In this document: piece by piece, positions 61,116 to 64,000 of the stretch | Position numbering within the stretch: the stretch's first letter is position 1 | Layout of the letters: each line of letters starts with the position of its first letter | NCBI GenBank assembly: GCA_012735465.1 | Contig: JAAYHJ010000014.1 | Location: forward strand, 1 to 64,000 | DNA length: 64,000 nucleotides | Direction of reading: 5' to 3' | Source of the DNA: Clostridiaceae bacterium | GTDB lineage: Bacteria; Bacillota; Clostridia; SK-Y3 | Notes under the pieces: model-generated | What the model was told of the DNA's origin: nothing | What the model saw: the letters and a program-made list of their open reading frames with translations, nothing else | Databases searched by the model: none | Made by a program: the position numbers and the translations under genes

Positions 61116-62279
61116 ATGAGTGACTTTATAGCGGCAGCAGCAGAAAAGTTTACAAAGCTGGTTGAAGAACAGTTAAAAAGGGTAGAAAGAATGAAGCAGG
61201 ATAAGGATTTTATTCAGTATGATAAGCTGGATAAGATCATAATAGGCATTGTAGGGGGAGACGGGATTGGGCCGGCCATTACCAATGAAGCCCACAGGAT
61301 TTTGGAGTTTCTCCTGAAAGACGAGGTTCAAAAAGGAAGAATAGAATTTAAAGTTATTGACGGCCTGACCATAGAAAGACGTGCGGAGGTAATGAAGGCC
61401 ATACCGGATGATGTGCTGGAAGAGCTTAAGAAATGTCATGTCATTTTAAAGGGGCCTACCACTACGCCAAGAGCAGGGGACCCGTGGCCCAATATAGAAA
61501 GTGCAAATGTAGCAATGAGAAAGGAATTGGATTTATTTGCAAATGTGCGCCCGGTAAAGGTGCCGGAGCTGGGAATTGACTGGACCTTCTTCAGGGAAAA
61601 CACGGAAGGGGCCTATGCTTTGGGAAGCAAAGGTTTCCATATAAATGAAGATATTGCTCTTGATTTTCCCGTTACCACAACTGAAGGTACCGAAAGGATT
61701 GCCCGTGCTGCCTTTGACTATGCAGTAAAAAACAATAAGAAAAGGGTAACCATTGTAACAAAAGCAAATGTGGTAAAGACTACCGACGGAAAGTTCCTGA
61801 ATATATGCCAGGAAATAGCCAAAGAATATCCGGGTATTGAAGTGGATGACTGGTATATTGATATTATGACGGCAAAATTAGTGGATGAAAAAAGAAGAAC
61901 TCAATTCCAGGTGTTTATACTGCCCAACCTTTACGGAGATATTTTAACCGATGAGGCAGCGGAGTTCCAGGGTGGAGTTGGTACTGCCGGCAGTGCAAAT
62001 ATTGGAAAACGTTATGCCATGTTTGAAGCAATTCATGGTTCGGCTCCCCGGATGGTTCAAGAAGGCAGAGCAAAATATGCGGATCCGAGCAGTATCATAA
62101 GGGCAGCAGCAATGCTCTTATCCCATATTGGTTATGGGGACAGGGCTAAAAAACTTGAAGAGGCACTGGACATTTGTATGTTTAAAGAAAGGAAGCTTGT
62201 GGTTACAGGAAGGGATACGGGTGCTACAGGGGCTGAATTTGCGGACTATGTCATGGATACTATAAAGTCCCTGGATTGA
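61116..62279 (+). CDS. Isocitrate dehydrogenase, isocitrate/isopropylmalate dehydrogenase family
   Basis: A 387-residue decarboxylating dehydrogenase. GGDGIGPAI, LKGPTTTPR, RENTEGAYALGS, VTKANVVKTTDG and NLYGDILTDEAA (divalent metal Asps) are present, and HGSAPRM closes the active site. The operon context identifies isocitrate as substrate. The NAD/NADP preference is not settled by what I can read, though the family context favours NAD. An unusual N-terminal helix of about 45 residues (KLVEEQLKRVERMKQDKDF) precedes the Rossmann-like start. GGGGAGAGG lies before ATG 61116. Confidence 0.9.
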   Translation: MSDFIAAAAEKFTKLVEEQLKRVERMKQDKDFIQYDKLDKIIIGIVGGDGIGPAITNEAHRILEFLLKDEVQKGRIEFKVIDGLTIERRAEVMKAIPDDVLEELKKCHVILKGPTTTPRAGDPWPNIESANVAMRKELDLFANVRPVKVPELGIDWTFFRENTEGAYALGSKGFHINEDIALDFPVTTTEGTERIARAAFDYAVKNNKKRVTIVTKANVVKTTDGKFLNICQEIAKEYPGIEVDDWYIDIMTAKLVDEKRRTQFQVFILPNLYGDILTDEAAEFQGGVGTAGSANIGKRYAMFEAIHGSAPRMVQEGRAKYADPSSIIRAAAMLLSHIGYGDRAKKLEEALDICMFKERKLVVTGRDTGATGAEFADYVMDTIKSLD

Positions 62280-62366
62280 CCTTCCAAATGACTAAAGAAC
62301 AATTATTGTATTACCATATTGCTGTTCCTAGAATTTGGATCGGGCATTAGTATGGGGGAGGTGTCT

Positions 62367-63047
62367 ATGCGAAAAATAGATGTGGATCTAGAAGGTGAAA
62401 ACTATTCATTAAGGGCTAAAGTATTTAGAGCATTGGAGGAAGATATTTTAAATGGGAAACTCCAGCCGGGTGACAGCCTTATTGAAACAAAACTATCCGA
62501 TGAGTTAGGAGTTAGCCGGACCCCAATTCGGGAAGCCATTCGACAGTTGGAATTGGAAGGGCTTGTAAAGGCGGTTCCAAATAAAGGGGCAGTAGTGTTG
62601 GGTGTTTCTGCTCAGGATATACAGGATATATATGTAATCCGCATGATGATAGAAGGCCTTGCAGCACGATGGGCTGCAGAAAAGATCAATGATGATGAAA
62701 TTGAGCAGTTAAAGGAAACGGTGGAACTGTCTGAATTTTATACAAACAAGAATGATATGCAGCGCCTCCAGGAGCTCGATTCCAAGTTTCATGAATTGAT
62801 TTATGAAGCTTGCAAAAGTAAGCCTTTGCGGCAGGTTCTGACGATGTTTCATCATCATATTAAAAGAGCAAGAGGTGCATCCTTTGCAACTCCAGGGAGA
62901 GCAAAAAAAACATTGGAAGAACATAAGGCAATTCTTAAAGCCATTATTGATCGGGACGGCGAAAGAGCAGAAAAGCTTACTTATGAGCATATTAAAAATG
63001 CAAATATAAATCTGGCAAAGCAAAAAAAAAGTGAGATTAAAAAATAA
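62367..63047 (+). CDS. GntR-family regulator, FadR/FCD type
   Basis: A 226-residue regulator. The N-terminal winged helix (SLRAKVFRALEEDILNGKLQ, LSDELGVSRTPIREAIRQLE) is followed by a C-terminal all-helical FCD ligand domain with metal-binding Asp/His positions (RMMIEGLAARWAA, LDSKFHELIYEA, EEHKAILKAI). FCD regulators often sense organic acids, so citrate or a relative is a reasonable effector. The frame opens at 62319, but GGGGGAGG before ATG 62367 sets the start. As last gene of the citrate operon, it probably acts on the palindrome at 57632-57657. Confidence 0.92.
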   Translation: MRKIDVDLEGENYSLRAKVFRALEEDILNGKLQPGDSLIETKLSDELGVSRTPIREAIRQLELEGLVKAVPNKGAVVLGVSAQDIQDIYVIRMMIEGLAARWAAEKINDDEIEQLKETVELSEFYTNKNDMQRLQELDSKFHELIYEACKSKPLRQVLTMFHHHIKRARGASFATPGRAKKTLEEHKAILKAIIDRDGERAEKLTYEHIKNANINLAKQKKSEIKK

Positions 63048-63083
63048 CAAAAAGGCAACTATTGAGGTTGCCTTTTTGTTATT
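63043..63083. terminator. Bidirectional terminator after the citrate operon
   Basis: AATAACAAAAAGGCAAC (63043-63059) pairs with GTTGCCTTTTTGTTATT (63067-63083) around TATTGAG. It overlaps the stop codons of both convergent genes. Confidence 0.92.
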
Positions 63084-63990
63084 TAATCTGTCTGTTCAGA
63101 AAAAATGAGAGAGATGCAGTAATAATTCCTGAAATTAAGATAATCAAGATATCACACGGAGAAAAAGGAACTGTACCTAAAGGTTCAAAGAATATACATT
63201 TTCCAAGAACAAACAAATAACCGTCCATAAGAAGGAGTTCTCCAATGTACATAGCTATTGTCGTGAGCATTGCAGTGGCTGCAGGAATCCAAACACTTAG
63301 CAGCCTGCTTTTACCGTAAAAATGGCCGGCAAAATATGTTCCGAAGGTTACGCCAAACACAATGAAAAATAAACCGGTAAGGAAGGCCGAAAGGGGTGAA
63401 ATATGCAATGTTCCGTTTCGATAGAATGCTGTAAAACAGGCAAGAATGCATAAACCCACAAAGACAGTAATGCATATTAGCTGAACAACAAGAGACTTCT
63501 TTTTTTGATATAAGCCTTCTTTGAACATTCTCATAAATCCATATAAAAGTCCAATTATATTTAGAATAATTACGATTGCAATCATATAAAAGTGCAGTTT
63601 AAAAACAGGATTGTTTTCAGCATAGATTGGTTCACCTATTGATTGGAGGACTTCCGGTGTGGCAGCGCAGAGACTGTATTGCCAGGATTGAAGCGGCAGC
63701 ACAGTATATCCTTCAATGACCTTTATTTGTTCAAAGAACAGTTCCCCGGCAAGGAACAAAGCAATCCCTATACAAGAGTCTATTATAAGGGAATAGCGCT
63801 TTGACAATTTGTATATTAGCGGAAGCAACGATGCAGAAACTATTATGGCAATGCACATAGGTGTATATGGAATGATGTATTTAGGATATTCTTCTGCTGT
63901 AACATAACCGTTTTGCAGGTATTGCAAAAAAACCGCTATACCCATATATATTGGATAAATCGATAGTAAAATAAGAATAATAATTGACAA
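63079..63990 (-). CDS. Polytopic membrane protein of unknown function, 5' end uncertain
   Basis: A protein of at least 303 residues with about eight hydrophobic helices (for example IIILILLSIYPIYMGIAVF, PMCIAIIVSASLLPLIYKL, FYMIAIVIILNIIGLLYGF, LICITVFVGLCILACFTAF). A loop of about 45 residues between helices three and four (residues about 90-130) should face outside. I recognise no family motif. The only start visible is TTG 63990, ten bases from the window edge, with no RBS in view, and the frame is still open beyond it, so the real start may lie outside. It faces the citrate operon and shares its terminator. Confidence 0.65.
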   Translation of the reverse strand: MSIIILILLSIYPIYMGIAVFLQYLQNGYVTAEEYPKYIIPYTPMCIAIIVSASLLPLIYKLSKRYSLIIDSCIGIALFLAGELFFEQIKVIEGYTVLPLQSWQYSLCAATPEVLQSIGEPIYAENNPVFKLHFYMIAIVIILNIIGLLYGFMRMFKEGLYQKKKSLVVQLICITVFVGLCILACFTAFYRNGTLHISPLSAFLTGLFFIVFGVTFGTYFAGHFYGKSRLLSVWIPAATAMLTTIAMYIGELLLMDGYLFVLGKCIFFEPLGTVPFSPCDILIILISGIITASLSFFLNRQIK

Positions 63991-64000
63991 TATGTAAAAA

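Noticed and set aside
1-64000. tRNA, rRNA, CRISPR array, prophage or toxin-antitoxin locus
   Set aside because: I scanned for conserved tRNA T-loop blocks, rRNA segments, regularly spaced repeats and phage or Cas proteins and saw none. The tandem copy at 49642-49681 is only two units.

Overview
The window looks like chromosomal DNA of an anaerobic, Gram-positive clostridium (class Clostridia; an Acetivibrio/Ruminiclostridium-like plant-polysaccharide degrader is my best guess, but I cannot name a species). Reasons: AT-rich intergenic DNA, strong AGGAGG ribosome binding sites, a dockerin-bearing GH3 enzyme, large secreted modular GH127/GH43 enzymes, an SLH protein, a Re-type citrate synthase, bacteriohemerythrin, FeoB with its Cys-rich partner, and Firmicutes riboswitches (TPP, Mn2+ yybP-ykoY, a diverged c-di-GMP-I-like element). 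No rRNA, tRNA, CRISPR array or prophage was seen.

Layout. 1-253: right end of an IS200/IS605-like (possibly IStron) element abutting a broken zinc-ribbon coding fragment. 0.3-3.6 kb: PHP phosphatase convergent with a two-gene inositol operon (Ino1-type synthase plus a fused inositol-phosphate cytidylyltransferase/CDP-alcohol transferase), with a possible attenuator in its leader. 4.0-10.6 kb: chemotaxis receptor plus bacteriohemerythrin, an Amt-PII fusion behind a hairpin leader, and a second receptor behind a c-di-GMP-I-like riboswitch. 10.9-15.9 kb: small accessory genes (DUF2935, alpha/beta hydrolase, AraC regulator, SLH protein, ferritin-like DUF2383, 34-residue peptide). 16.5-20.4 kb: GH3 with CBM, cohesin-like and dockerin modules. 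20.7-30.4 kb: sulfur amino acid block (Rrf2 regulator, RidA, trans-sulfuration enzymes, CysK, MetQNI) that continues into a phenylacetate-CoA-ligase-like gene and an aminotransferase. 30.7-34.9 kb: GH127. 35.0-37.7 kb: Fur-controlled feoA-feoB-feoB partner. 37.9-41.3 kb: four-PAS/GGDEF/EAL/PilZ protein. 41.6-44.6 kb: GH43. 44.6-46.5 kb: thiM-thiD under a TPP riboswitch. 46.6-49.7 kb: SDR, amidohydrolase, and a Gdt1/UPF0016 manganese exporter under a yybP-ykoY riboswitch. 50.1-57.5 kb: second GH43, a methyltransferase with an in-frame amber codon, and an M6 metallopeptidase. 57.6-63.1 kb: Re-citrate synthase, aconitase, NAD-type isocitrate dehydrogenase and a GntR regulator, which make 2-oxoglutarate by the oxidative branch. 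63.1-64.0 kb: an unknown membrane protein.

How it fits together. The secreted enzymes (GH3, GH127, two GH43, M6) are scattered as single-gene units with their own terminators among housekeeping operons. Four of them (GH127, both GH43 and the M6 peptidase) carry the same roughly 100-residue module, C-terminal in the glycosidases and N-terminal in the peptidase. The enzyme set points to arabinose- and xylose-containing hemicellulose. The most unusual features are this shared module family, the inositol operon of a kind known mainly from hyperthermophile solute synthesis, the attenuator-like leaders before that operon and before amt, the diverged c-di-GMP-like riboswitch, and the element end at the left edge.
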